64,000 nucleotides of DNA from Amanita rubescens (taxonomy: Eukaryota > Basidiomycota > Agaricomycetes > Agaricales > Amanitaceae). The notes beneath the pieces were generated by a model that did not search any database, was not told the DNA's origin, and worked only from the letters and a program-made list of their open reading frames with translations. The stretch lies in NCBI GenBank assembly GCA_015039365.1, contig WION01000065.1, positions 124,001-188,000 of the forward strand, written 5' to 3'. Position numbers and translations under genes: made by a program. Every line of letters starts with the position of its first letter. The first letter of the stretch is position 1. Shown here piece after piece: positions 24,101 to 35,902 of this stretch.

Positions 24101-24646
24101 GATAATATATCTGCAAATAGTGACTATAATAATTCAGAACAAATCACGAAAAAAGGGTGAAAGTCTGCCTTACTTTGTCCTCGGATGGTGGCCACGTCTC
24201 GTACAGAGCTTGGAGGGTCGGATAATGAGGTCTGAGGAATTTCAAAGGTTTGGGCACAGAAGTCATCGACGACGTCGATGTTCTAATCAAAGTCCGTAGT
24301 GTTTCTAACGCAGGACGATAGAGGCTCGTATTGGATTCCTAATCATTCATTCAATGATGATCGCGGTGCACGCCGGAAGAAGGGCACCTTTAGCCGTTCT
24401 ACCAGCATTTCCAGCTCATTTTTCAGCTGCTGGTCTTCTTCTGACTGGACAGCAGTTAGAAATGAGCTCAGATATATATGTATAAGCAAACCGCACCAAT
24501 TCCTCGCCCTCCTCCGCCTCCCCGTCTTTCTTTGCACCTTTGAGAGGTTTAGATGGGCCCTCTAGTTTGTCCTTATCTTGGGCCTTTTCCTTCTTCTTGG
24601 GGTCCTCAGACGAGACCTGGATTGAGAAATCTGTAGGCCGTGTCAT
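21127..24646 (-). CDS. RPN1: 26S proteasome regulatory subunit Rpn1 (PSMD2)
   Basis: Largest base subunit of the 19S regulatory particle; a toroid that docks ubiquitin receptors and the deubiquitinase Ubp6. Start [20 protein letters not shown], a Lys/Glu-rich N-terminus, then across an intron [57 protein letters not shown] and [15 protein letters not shown]. Proteasome/cyclosome repeats are clear in [41 protein letters not shown] and [14 protein letters not shown] Lys-Glu run (about 22110-22155) lies in a loop that is variable in the family. C-terminal exons read [22 protein letters not shown], and [20 protein letters not shown] ending KMEL. Many short introns, all in phase where checked; no damage seen. 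Confidence 0.95.
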
Positions 24647-25977
24647 TGATGCTCGGAGTAGAGTATTCGTATGTGGCTCCCGCTACTTGACGCGACGCGC
24701 GTCCATTTTCTCACGTCCTTCGGTCCGGACTCCGGATCAAACCATGTCCACTCGCATGACATGCGGGACCACTGGACGATTTCGCGCCTTATTCTCGACA
24801 GCTTTTCAGCATGATGTATACTATAGCCAGCTCTACATTCGTTGGATCTATGACGCAGTCATACGCAATGCACCCAAAGACAATCAAGCCGATACAAGGC
24901 TAGCGCTTCGAACTCGACCTGACGTATTCATGATTTTGAACGGGTGGTGCTAGCGAAGGTGACTATTGGGAGGAAGAGCGATGAGTCTGATCTCACTCAG
25001 ATGTTCATCGCACCTCAGTAGTAACCGATTCATACGAATTCAGACCTGCAACGAGTGATGACATACGACGCTTGCCGCAGATCTGCTTTTGTCTTAACCA
25101 TTGAGAACAGAGACACAATGTTACGGTTCTGTTCTCGCTCCGCGACGGTAGCTAGCGAGAATCTTAATGTCATGCGTATTGCGGCTCACCTCGTTCATTG
25201 AGCTGATTTACCACAAGTTTCCCAAACTTCTGATCTCCCCCCTTCGCTTATGAAACACGATATATTATCCTGCACACACAATTGAATGGGCCATTCTAGT
25301 CTTCCGGGTGAATGATCTAAACTCAGATTTCCTCCTCAAAGACGTATGATTTCCTAAGGACAAGATGGAACCCGAGATTTGAGATGACCTTCTCAACGAC
25401 ATCGAGAGAAAAATGGGCAAAGCGTCGGCTCGAGCGTTGTTCGGTGGCACTTTCGTCTACGCCAACAAGTAGCTCCACGAATCTTAATCAGGAACTGGTG
25501 AGTCAAAGATACAGATTCAAATTTATGGATACTCTCGTAATTTGTACCAACACATAGTCAGAACATTATAAACACGAAGTAGAGAACGGTGTAAATCAAG
25601 AAGGACGTGAATCCGCAGATTCCGGGGTAGTTTGCTGAAATGACTGTTCTGGTCATCTACGGATCACAAAACGAGCGGTGGAAATGGCAGATGCGATCTA
25701 AGAACAATTTGCGAGATACACAAAGACTTGGAGAGTCCAGATTATCCGTGATAACATGTGCCAGAACGTTTGAATCGAGGTATAAGAATCAGAACATTGG
25801 TATTAGATTGTGCTTGTCGATGAAAATAACGTGATTGCTTGAACTTTAATGAAACAATGGAGTGCAGCTTGGTTGATTGTAATAGTATAATGCAGGTGGA
25901 AAGATGCGGTCGTAAAAACTGACGTCGGAGCCAGCGGTATTTGGGAATAAAGTTGGACGATTTATATCGGCGGTGAC
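24647..25977. other. Gene-poor interval, Rpn1 to cyclin
   Basis: Only short frames with no recognisable family, e.g. a plus-strand frame ending at 24953 (VYYSQLYIRWIYDAVIRNAP). I cannot support a gene. The left part must hold the Rpn1 promoter and the right part the 3' UTR of the cyclin. Confidence 0.4.
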
Positions 25978-27987
25978 CTATTGACCTCCGACCAAAGCTT
26001 TTTCAACTTCAGCGTCGTCTGCAGCTTCAATAACTCCCCCTTTTCGAAGGGCCGCTGCTTGGCGCAACATTCGGTTTTCAGCCTTCAGTGTGGGCAATTC
26101 TCCAACGAGATCGACCTGTGTATCTTCGGGCCAACGCTCGAGCACCCAATGCCTCATCCTTGCACTGACCTGCGAAGATATATCGTCAGAACGATGCGAC
26201 AGATAAGCATCGCAGATATACTCACTTTCATATATCGTTTCGCTGCAAATTTCTTATACAATGATTCATGTCGAATAGGCCGCAAACAATAGTTGAGAAT
26301 AATATTGGCAGTTGGAACCAATGCGCTCTCAGGATATGATGAGTAGTGGGCTAAATTTGGAGTCTATACGAGGCATATTAGTGCATGTAATTCAACGGAC
26401 CACCGCAATTCATACCCAATAATCGTATCCCATTACAACTCGAGCTAGCCATATTGATGTTGCGGCAATTAATGAAGGAGGCGCCGCGACCAAGCGCCAC
26501 TCGACACACTGAATTTCCAAAAAGTACTTCGCGAGCGTCCTGACTTCAACGTTGTAGTGATCAGCTTTACTGACACGTCTGAGATAGTGCATAGGACTAG
26601 GGTAGCTCAAGTTCCAGTCCAGTGTCTTAAGAATGTATCTTTCCGCTTGCAGAATCTCCCCCTCGGTATATGTTGATTCAGCGCACATGAGAAAATGCGT
26701 GACTGAAGGAGCAAGGATCTCTTCCACCTTGGCGGCAATAAACATACACGTTATGCCCACAAGTTGGAGTTTTGCAAGCGAGACAACGCGAGCTGACAAA
26801 AAGCGATCCATAATGTTGACACACAAGAAAAGAGTCTCGGCTTGCAGCTGGAAGCGGTAATGAACTTGAATCAACCAATCAGCGAGGACGCCGCGCATTC
26901 TCCATGCAAGTTCTTTTTGGTTTTCCATGTAATTGGGATTTGGTAGAGTGGTCAACTACGATGTGTCCAGATCAAAGACAGCGAATAAGAAGCAGCATCT
27001 CACGAACCTCCAGTTGCTTCATATAATCAAAGATCTCGTTGACGTACTCGCTGACCATGAGGGGATCGTCTATGTCATCTGCGTCTAAGTCTTCCCAGTC
27101 AGGGCCGTCAGGATCTGCCTCGACCTCCTTGAAGTCAGCTTCAAATTGAGCGGCAATTTTGGCAGTCGCTTCTTCTTCTTTTGCATGTAATTGAGCGGTA
27201 TTAACTGCAGGAGGTTCCTCTTCGGGGGGCTCTGATGATGTGCGAACCTTCTTGCAGGCCCTGTTAGCCTCTTCCTCGTCCTTCTCCTGCCTGACAGGAA
27301 CACCGGATACAGAAGATATACGATGATGCGTTGCGGCTTTGGAGCCGACATCGGGAACCTTCACCGATGATCGCCGCACAGTCAAACCTGGCAAGCGCTG
27401 CGGAGGATCTATAACCATTGCATTTTCATCTCGTCCTCGATGAACGTTGGTATGTTCTGTCACGCCTTCCAGACTTTCGACCCGGGTCGCGACGACAGAT
27501 GTTTTTGCGCCTTGCCTAGTGCTTGCAACGGTGCGGAGAGGCTGTCGAGAGAGAGATATTTTGGTTTTGTTCAAGACCACGCCATCGAATTTTTCTTCCT
27601 TGACCTTTCCTTTACCCGCCAGGGGTCGTAGTCGGTTGTTGGTCACGAGGCTAGTCACTTCGCCAAGGGCCTCCCGTTTCCTTTTGACTGAAGTCATTAT
27701 CTTGGGGTCCACGGACGCAGCAATTGTCTTCGCCTTTGAAGAAGCCGTTGCACCTGTCGCGCGAGTTACCACTTCTGTCGCGTTTGCCAATCCAGCTGTG
27801 GCAGATGTGGAAGAGGGGGGTTTCGCTCGGGTTGATATTCTGGAAGGGCGGGCATTGGCATTCTCATTATCTTTGGGCGCCATGACACGAGTTGTGCGTG
27901 TCACTCGGCGTGTCTGCAAGTTAGAACAATCAGATCCCAAAAACGACCTTCACAAAAACCTAATCGCACGGCAATATTCGAAGACAT
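25978..27987 (-). CDS. B-type mitotic cyclin, copy 1
   Basis: Regulatory subunit for Cdk1. A mini exon encodes MSSNIA (start 27987) and joins TRRVTRTTRVMAPKDNENAN. The disordered N-terminus contains a destruction box, REALGEVTSLVTNN, followed by basic Pro/Ser/Lys segments. An acidic segment (DWEDLDADDIDDPLMVSEYV) then leads into the cyclin box: RMRGVLADWLIQVHYRF, LFLCVNIMDRFLS, LVGITCMFIAAKVEEI, ILKTLDWNLSYPSPMHYLRR and AKYFLEIQCVE. Later exons add TPNLAHYSSYPESALVP and end with a coiled-coil-like LPTLKAENRMLRQAAALRK. Introns are in phase and the gene appears intact. It is paralogous to the cyclin at 54.8 kb. Confidence 0.92.
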
Positions 27988-28522
27988 TGTGCTAAGGTCC
28001 TCAGGCGTCCTACGGTGAGTCGAGCAGAGTAGGAACAACGAGAGACGATGAGCTGGTGGAAGAAAAGTGCTTGCAGCGTTGGCCAGGGAAGCGCCGAGTC
28101 GGCCACTACACCCAAACAGCACGTGACGATCAAATATGGCAAGACAATGCGAACGCGTATCGTCACGTGCTGGCCCGCCTCCCGCCGCCCGACTCTCCGC
28201 GCTGACATGTTCCCAACCCCTTGTCAGCGCAGTCAGCTTGAAAATCGGTTGGTTTCATGACTATCTGAATCTAAAAGAAAATCACTTTTTATCTCAAATT
28301 GGGCATCAATCGCATGCATTCACACGAGGACGACCCCTGATATCCTCATGATGTGTTGCAGTTGAAAATTATCGATTCGCTTATAGCCGTGCTATAAAAT
28401 GCTAAAGCTGCAACGTTTCACGACAGCACATGAGTTTGCCCTTTTTTCGGATACTGCCGGACAAGCGGCCCGCAGCGGCGCAGCTACAGAATTCCCGGTT
28501 CTCCGTCAAATAGCAGTCCAAA

Positions 28523-30063
28523 ATGCCAGAGTTAGTAGACTTACAGCACACCTTCCTTTTGACATCATTCTAATTACTTCTTTTCAGAGGATCTCGTTTC
28601 AAGGCTGTGATAACCAGAGATCTTGGTCCTGATGTCATGTCATTACTCAGAGCACAGGGCGACATTGATGTCGGTCAATCTCACAACATGTCAATGTGCT
28701 GGATACCTACAGCTCATTTCTTTGTTTAGTTTGTCATTTGGCCAAAAGACTGCGCAGTCAGTAAGGAATGGTTGAGGGAAAATCTCCCCGGTGCCGCGGG
28801 TTTACTCGTTATGCTAACGGACAAGGTATGTAATATTGTGTCGCGATTTTTTAATCGATGAAGCTCATATTCGATCGTAGGTAACAGCGGAGATCCTTGA
28901 TATTGGTGCGTTGTGACATACTCCCACTGCGTCATTAACTTAATATTGTCAGCCGGAGCCAGTCTTCGCGTAGTCTCGACAATGTCTGTGGGATATGGTA
29001 AGCCGACGCGGTCCAAATGAATCGGCTATGTTCAGGAAATTGCGTTAGAACATGTTGACGTTGGGGCACTTGCGGCCCGAGGAATAAAGTTCGGTTATAC
29101 CCCAGATGTGCTAACGGATGCAGGTATGATCTGGGAACTAATATCTTTGGAAGTTTGCTCAATATCATATCCGAATACAGTCGCCGATCTGTCTACAATG
29201 CTTGCTCTCATGGCAGGCAGAAATGCTCGACAGTGCATGTCCGTTGTAGAGAATGGCGATGTGCGTGAAACCAATACAGACGTTAGACAATGCATTGAAT
29301 AGTAAGTCACATAGTGGCCGAATTACAGCTGGGCGCCATTTCTGTTTTGCGGGCCGCAACTCAGTTCTTCCGCGTACTCCAAAAAACGAACTGTCGGATT
29401 CGTGGGATTTGGTCGTATCGCTCGCGCTATCCTTACAAGATTGATTGCATTCGGAGTAACTGACTGCATCTACGCTACAAACCCTAACAAACCCGCGGAT
29501 CCTGCTCGCGACGCCATAGCGGAGAAGGAATTCATCGTCAGCAAATTTCCGTTCATATGAATTCCTTTAATCACGCTTTGTAGGGCTCGCTGCACTCGAT
29601 TAAGAGAGTAGGCTTGGATGAATTAGCCAAAGAAAGCGATGTGTTGTTTCTGCTGACACCCGGAGGCACGGAGACGAGACACTTGATAAACGAGAAGTTC
29701 TTGAGAAAGATGAAGAAGACGAGTGTCCTTATCAACACTAGTCGGGGCTCTGTTGTTGACTCCGATGCACTTGCCAAAGCACTGAGAGAAGGATGGATCT
29801 GGGGAGCGGGAGTCGATGTTGTTGAAGGGGAACCTCAAATCACCCGGGACCATCCACTCGTGAACGAACCCAAGTAGGGCGTTTTCTTTCTTTCTTTCTT
29901 TCCTGCTAAGCACTCTTCCTCTAGGTGTGTTATTTTGCCGCATATTGGCAGCGCCACTTCCGAAACTAGGCTTGACATGGCAACTCTTGCTGCTAAGAAT
30001 CTCCTTGCAGCTCTACGTGGACAACCAATGCCAGTTGCTTTGGATGTGAACCAGTTCAGATAG
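28523..30063 (+). CDS. D-2-hydroxyacid dehydrogenase (glyoxylate/hydroxypyruvate reductase type)
   Basis: NAD(P)-dependent reductase, probably reducing glyoxylate or hydroxypyruvate. Exon 1 is tiny (MPE) and joins [20 protein letters not shown]. The catalytic-domain half includes [55 protein letters not shown]. The Rossmann motif is [17 protein letters not shown]. Catalytic residues are the Arg in [13 protein letters not shown], the Glu in GVDVVEGEP and the His in [12 protein letters not shown]. The C-terminus is [16 protein letters not shown]. About seven short introns; one has a run of TTTC repeats near 29885-29902. No break found. Substrate is inferred from the family only. Confidence 0.88.
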
Positions 30064-30443
30064 ATGCTTACGCATTGTGGGATAGTTATACTATTCATGT
30101 CATCGATTGATCGACAAACTGCTTTGCGTTGCTGGCAGGCGCCACAATCGATAAGAACGTTTTGACGCACCGTGGTAGTCATTATACTCGACTAGAGATT
30201 ACTTGTAGTTCAATTAGATTCCTTGTGAGTCAGTTGAAGTACAAGCTCTATTTCCATGAATGGAAACGGCCATCAGTTTTCTCATGAGAATGATGAGATA
30301 CTAGTACTTAGTCATTCGCGTTCCTTAAGCCTCGTTGACAACGGTACTCACAACGTCCAAGGCATTAAGAGCCTCAATAACCAAATCATTGTATGAATTT
30401 ATCTGCACTCGTCGTACTCTAGGCTCCCCAGCGACTTCCACCC
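30064..30443. other. Interval without recognised gene
   Basis: Between the hydroxyacid dehydrogenase stop and the next plus-strand start. Nothing beyond presumed 3' UTR and promoter. Confidence 0.4.
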
Positions 30444-33272
30444 ATGAATTTTCCCAAGTTCCTCTTCCGCAAGAATCAAAAGGCCATCTCAGAATCTTCG
30501 GAACTGCCAGATGCAGATGACTCCCGGAGATCAGAAAGCTCCTTCTCCATTGTATCACGCCCCTCAAGTTCACACTCGACACATGACCTAAACGGAGAAG
30601 TCTCTCCCCGCACATCAGGAAACCAATCTGAAGAGGGCGATCGGGCGTACAACGAGGCTGCTGCGCTCCTATCACGCTATAAAGACTTTTTCAATGACAA
30701 TTCCGACTTTAGGCAACTAGAAGAAAGGTGGAGAAAGTGAGTGTGTCCAACTCTACTGCGCTGCGCTGACATCGTTTTACCAAGATTACCATCAGCACTG
30801 TCAGGTCATCCACCAGGGAAACTTATCAAGAGCACGAAGAAACTCAAACTCGGTGGATTGGGGAGGACGAACTCAGAAAAGTATCGCACAGAGGCCGAGT
30901 CCCTCTTACGGGATATACAGGTTAATCTAATTGATCTACCATGACGTAGCAAACTAATAGGCTGCTTTTAGTTTACGATTGGCAACCTTAATGCAGTAAA
31001 CGTTGCGGTGCATAAGCCTGTTCCCTTGGCCGAGCGCTCATCTAGCGACCCCTTGCCCCTGAGCCAGATGGAGAACCCACTTCAGGTCCGCATATGTTTT
31101 ACTGGCGGTTGCGCTGCGATTGAGTACCCAACAGCGTAGCGGGACGGAACGTCGAGGCTCTGTAAGACGGCGTGGGCCAAACGACATTCACGAAACGGAA
31201 CCGATGAGGACGACCTCGAGACAGTTACCAATTGTGCACGAAGAAGGACATCCGAGCGCGTCTAGAGACAGAGACGAAAATAGAGATGAGGACCGTCATA
31301 GATCAAGACGTCATGACGAAAGGCGTTATAAGGAACGGGACCGTGCGGGTGATCATGACCGCGAGAGAGATAGAGACAAGCGAGAACGAGAACGAGGTAA
31401 AGCAAGGGACTACGAAGAGAGCGAAGGGAGACGGCGGCGCTCCCACAGCGACACGAATTGGGACGAGGACTACAGGCATCGCTATTATGGGCACAGGCGG
31501 GAGCCGCGAGGTGCAGCGGATGAACATGGCGACAGGGAGCGGAATCGATACGATGACAAAAGGGGGGACAGGGAGAGAAGGGATAGAGACAGGGACAGGG
31601 ACAGAGAAAGGGACAGGGATAGAGAAAGGGACAGGGACAGAGACAGAGAAAAGGATGGAGAAAGAGAAAGGGATAGAGAGAAGGGCGGAGACAGAGAAAG
31701 GGAAAGAGACAGAGATAAAGACAGGGACAGAGATAGAGAACGGCGAAGGGAAAGAGAGAGGGATAGAAGGGATAGAGACGGCGAATGGCCAAGGGAGGAC
31801 AGAGATAAAGACCGGGACAGAGAGCATCAGAAGGCCAGAGACAGAGACAGAGATCGTCATAAGGACAGAGACAGGGAGCGGCGAAGGGATGGGGAAGAAC
31901 ACAGGGAGCGTCAGAGGGACGGAGAGCGATACCGGGATCAAGTCCAGGAAGGAATCGGCGAGCAGGAAAGGCACGAAGCTATAAATGTCCAGACGGATCG
32001 GGGGGAGAACGAAAATTTGCAGAGGACGCAAGGGGAGGCAGGGGATGGAAGAGAGAGAGAACAGTTACCAGTGCCTCAAGAGGGGGGATGGGTCGAAGAA
32101 CACCTGTCAAGTGAGCCTATCGAATATGGAAGACTGGAGCCAGAGACAGTAAGGGAGGAAACGGTAGAGGTTGGCCCCAGCAGGGACAAAGGGAAAGGGA
32201 AGGCGAAGGAAGTCGACAAACAGGATCACGAAGGCGAATCGGCACCGGAACACAGTAACCACAAAGAACGTGAAAGGAGAAAAGACAGAAGAGACAGAAA
32301 TGATTACCGCTCACAGCATGATCGGCACGACGCCAGGTATTCCGAAGACAAGTATGGCTGGACGAGTAGAAGTATCCCGAGAGATTACCAGTATGCGGAC
32401 GTATGTGTGTCTTCCATAACTTTTCTCCCCTGTGCAGGTTTGACATTCACATACAGAGATACCAAACTCACAAGCGGAGCCATTCACACAGCGGATATCC
32501 CTATGGCCATTACAGACTCAAAGAACATGAAAGATATGCCTCACGAGATCTACGAAACGACGACGACAGATACCGAGATAGAGATAAGGAAAGATATGAC
32601 CGACATCAGTATCGCGACAAGACTAGGGAATTTGAAAAGAACAAAGACAAAACTACAAGTCGGGGAGACCATCCAGCTCCTCGTACAGGAGATCATGAAG
32701 CCAACCATACCAGGGGTCGCGGCTCAGATAGCGAGTCTATACTTATGATCCCTCCGCCTGAATGGCGAACGCAGCAGCGCCGCAATCAAGAGCACCCACG
32801 CATGGAGAGTCGTCCAATGCCAGTGATGGCAGTTCAACCGATACATTTGATTCCTACCAGTCCACCAGCGCCACCAACGGTAATTGATTATCCGAATTCC
32901 GTGCATCGCGCATCGATGGCTGTCGTCCTCCCTTCGGCCGCGTCGATCTTAGATCGGAGAACAACCGTAAACAAGACCGCGAGGCTTGGCACCGACATTC
33001 GACCAGGGTCACATTGGAATCCCGAAGTTCTTCGGAATCGTGATCAGACTGCGAAGGCTCAGGAGCAGAGGGATGCCAAGCATAAAGAGCCGCAGAATTC
33101 TGAGCCTCCTATTGTTTGGAATCAGGCCAGTCTTGTACGAGAGCAGCAGAAAAGGAGATTCCGACTCCCATGGCTTCCCACACCGAAGGGACACGCAGGT
33201 TCCCGTCTACTTGAGGTCTTCAGCCCCCAAGTTGCGAAGGGCCAGAAGCGACCATTACCTGCAGGGGGTTGA
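30444..33272 (+). CDS. Arg/Asp-repeat, largely disordered protein
   Basis: Not recognised as a known family. Five exons join in phase. The N-terminal part has a folded-looking helical segment (YNEAAALLSRYKDFFNDNSD, RQLEERWRKLPSALSG, EKYRTEAESLLRDIQFTIGN). From about residue 160 on the protein becomes highly charged, with long RD/RE/RDRDRERDRD-like runs over roughly 250 residues. After the intron near 32390-32437 (CA|GTATGC, phase 2) it continues with Arg/Asp/Tyr-rich sequence, a Pro-rich stretch (PTSPPAPPTVIDYPNS) and a basic C-terminus KGQKRPLPAGG. RD/RE-rich domains are known in RNA-processing proteins (U1-70K, CPSF6 type), so a splicing or 3'-processing partner is possible, but no RRM is visible. 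Function open. Confidence 0.7.
31560..31930 (+). repeat. Purine-strand minisatellite coding RD/RE dipeptides
   Basis: GGGACAGAGAxAGAGA-type hexamer repeats, almost pure purine on the plus strand. All three plus frames and some minus frames stay open across it, which reflects composition and not extra genes. Confidence 0.8.
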
Positions 33273-33848
33273 ATTGCAGTCACGTATCTTGGTTATAATA
33301 ATCAGGGAGGAGAGTTCATGGAATCATCGGTTCTTACCCATGCTTTGGTCCAACGCTTATTTATCGGCATTTTGCGAATCCTATACTTATGCGGACAGTT
33401 CCGTTTCGGTCCCGACTAAAACTGGTTTGAAAATGAAAAGACCTTACGGGCATAAGTACCGATGACCTGAGCACTATATCAAATGTTAGATTGCAGTGCT
33501 AACCTCTTCGGAAACTAGTTTCAAACAACTGCCATGATTATGCACGGAAAATACCGATCTATGATATCGAACGTGCAAGGCTGGCACTCGGCGTGACTTT
33601 GCATCCTGGCAGGGAGACAGCCTCAGCTCTGGTGGGTGAAGTCAATCTATTACCATCATCATACATATTCAGCGTCGACTCCTGTTGGTCAAAATTCACC
33701 TCAAGTAGCCTAGCAAGGGTGCGCATGGTCGTAAGGTTGCTCCACGGAAAGGGTCGTTGAATTATATCCATATCCCCACGATATGTCGCCGATGTGGTCA
33801 TCAGGTGTTTCATGATTGACGTTCGGAATTATACTTAGACAGCTGAGC
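33273..33848. other. Interval without recognised gene
   Basis: A minus-strand frame at 33559-33813 has no recognisable features. I see no gene. Confidence 0.35.
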
Positions 33849-35769
33849 ATGCTATGTAAGTACTGTATTGCAAGTCCTTGATTTCTTGTTTCCTCCCCGA
33901 ATAACAGCAGCGGCTGCGTTCATCCGCGTCTCGCTTCTCGAGACTGTCATGTTGCCGTATAGCCTCAAGGTTGCATGGGTGGTTCTGTCAATCACAGGTT
34001 AGACATAGTATCGAACTTGATATGTCAATCAAAGCTAAACTGACTTGTGTTCTTAGGATTGATGAGCTGCTGGATCACACTTATGGCCTTTTCACGCGCC
34101 ATAGGCACGTACTGGGCCCTATTAACGTACTGCATCGCTTGTACGGTGATGCAGGGCATTTTTTGCCTTGGTGAGAAAAAGCTTTTATCACAAACATCAC
34201 TTGAAGTCACTCTGATTGTGGAATAGGTTTCATTTGGAGAATGAATCCTTACGAAATGCCTAGAGGTTTCTGCATTGGTATTTTCTTAGGGCAAACTTGA
34301 AGCGCTAGGTATGCTCATGTCGAAGCACAGCCCAATCCGTCGTTATCGCGTCCGCGGCATATGTTATGGCTAGCATAGCAAGCGCATGTTCTGGAGCGAT
34401 AAGTCTCACAGTTTTAAGTCCTAAAGGGTGGTCAAATGCTGGACAAGCGTGAGTTTCTGCTAAATCAGGTTATGTCGCAAACTCAGAACTCCTCGACTAG
34501 TATGTTGTCATGGCGTCGAATTTTCATCTTACCTGTGATAGTCTTTCCAATCGTAGCTACGGTCATACACGTTATGCTGATCTACAAATTCAACGCCGTA
34601 CAACCGACGAATGATTTGCATTGCGACGACACCCATCCGGAATGGTCTGCATGCTTTAAAACTAGTCGTCGAACCCAACTAACGTATTTCTTGAATGGGA
34701 ATTATAGGGTTCGACTTTTCGGGTATGCCGCAATGCCATTCATCCTAAGCATTCCGTGTGCCGTCCTATCGATCAAGGCCCTCATCGCGGTACACAAGAC
34801 TAATCAAGCATTTAGCCGAGCCCAACTCGCGGGTGGAGGGAAAAATCTTCTCTCTTCGGGAATGAAAAGCATCGAGGGAATGCTCAAGTCTGGAGCACCA
34901 ACCTCCTTGCATCCAAGCGATAACATTCCCCCTCCGCCTCCTGCCGCCGTTCCATCCTTTTCTAGATATCGCATTCCATTCCTAAGTCGGGCTGCAAAAG
35001 ATAACCAGCCCACTTCATTTGGCTCATCGAAAAGGCGTACATCCTCTGTTTCTACGACCATACCCGTATTTAAGGTACCCGTCAATGTACGAACGGCTGA
35101 GAACCAAGGTCTTTCAACTGGCGAGTTGGACAAACCAAAGCCGGCACTGGGCGCGCATGAACAAGGACCCGAGGAAGAGACAAATGACGAAAGATTGCAA
35201 GATCATGACGCCAATGATGGATTCGAGGAAATTCATGATAGAGATCCTGTAGAAAGCCGTGACTTTGATCTAGATCCTTCCGCTCTGAACGTTGGGCGCA
35301 ATTTAGAGGAAAATATTGGAACTACTTACACTTCATCACATTCTCGAAGGATGACAGGTAAGCTGTGCAGTTCTTGAGACATGACTTTTCTCATTGGCCT
35401 CAAAAGGCGTGGAAGAGAGGACTAAGTATCGTTGGCCACCCCCCACCCTGGGTCCAGCATTTTGGAGGATCATGCTGTTCCAAGTGTATGCTTTCTCTAT
35501 TTTTCTGTTTACCTTGGATCCAACACATTACAGGGCATACACACTTGTTCAAGTCCTTGCATGTATATCGACAATTATTGATGTGGCCAAGCATCGGCCG
35601 CAGCCAACACCATTTGGGATGCAACACATTGCCCTCCAGCTGTCAGCCTGGGGTCCTTTCTTTATATTCGGTAGGTAGCCGACAAATTCATTGGGTGCTG
35701 CTCACTCGTGCGATGTGCTCAGGTCATTTACCAGCAGTGCGACGCAATCTATTTTGGCGCCGAGGCTGA
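33849..35769 (+). CDS. Multi-pass (about 7-TM) membrane protein, receptor-like
   Basis: Basidiomycete-style membrane protein of unknown role. Proposed start ML at 33849 with a very short exon joining SAAAFIRVSLLETVMLPYSL. Hydrophobic segments follow: VAWVVLSITGLMSCWITLMA, YWALLTYCIACTVMQGIFCL, VVIASAAYVMASIASACSGA, IFILPVIVFPIVATVIHVML, LFGYAAMPFILSIPCAVLSI, FWRIMLFQVYAFSIFLFTL and LVQVLACISTIIDVA, giving about seven. The third cytoplasmic-like loop is long, Pro/Ser/Asp-rich and charged (about residues 290-450). The last exon encodes HLPAVRRNLFWRRG. The segment WRMNPYEMPRGFCIG near 34240-34290 could not be joined cleanly to the next exon, so either an intron was missed or the gene is damaged. 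A GPCR-like topology is inferred only from hydrophobicity. Confidence 0.6.
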
Positions 35770-35902
35770 CAGATGTGAACGATCTACATTTGGCATTACA
35801 TCGGACTGCACTTATTTAAGTAATGTTGTACTATCTGTTGTGCATTGGACGGTAATGAATTCACTCATAATATACAAAATAGAAGTAATAGAAACCTGAC
35901 GA

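Noticed and set aside
24540..24953. Plus-strand 137-codon frame overlapping the Rpn1 start
   Set aside because: The first part is antisense to Rpn1 and the remainder shows no family features or splice partners.
25740..25790. GTTTGAATC, possible tRNA B-box
   Set aside because: No acceptor-stem pairing or A-box at the right distance.
31232..32031. Long open frames in other phases and on the minus strand across the RD-repeat region
   Set aside because: They are a by-product of the purine-rich repeat, which has few stop codons in any frame. The plus frame joins in phase to both flanking exons.
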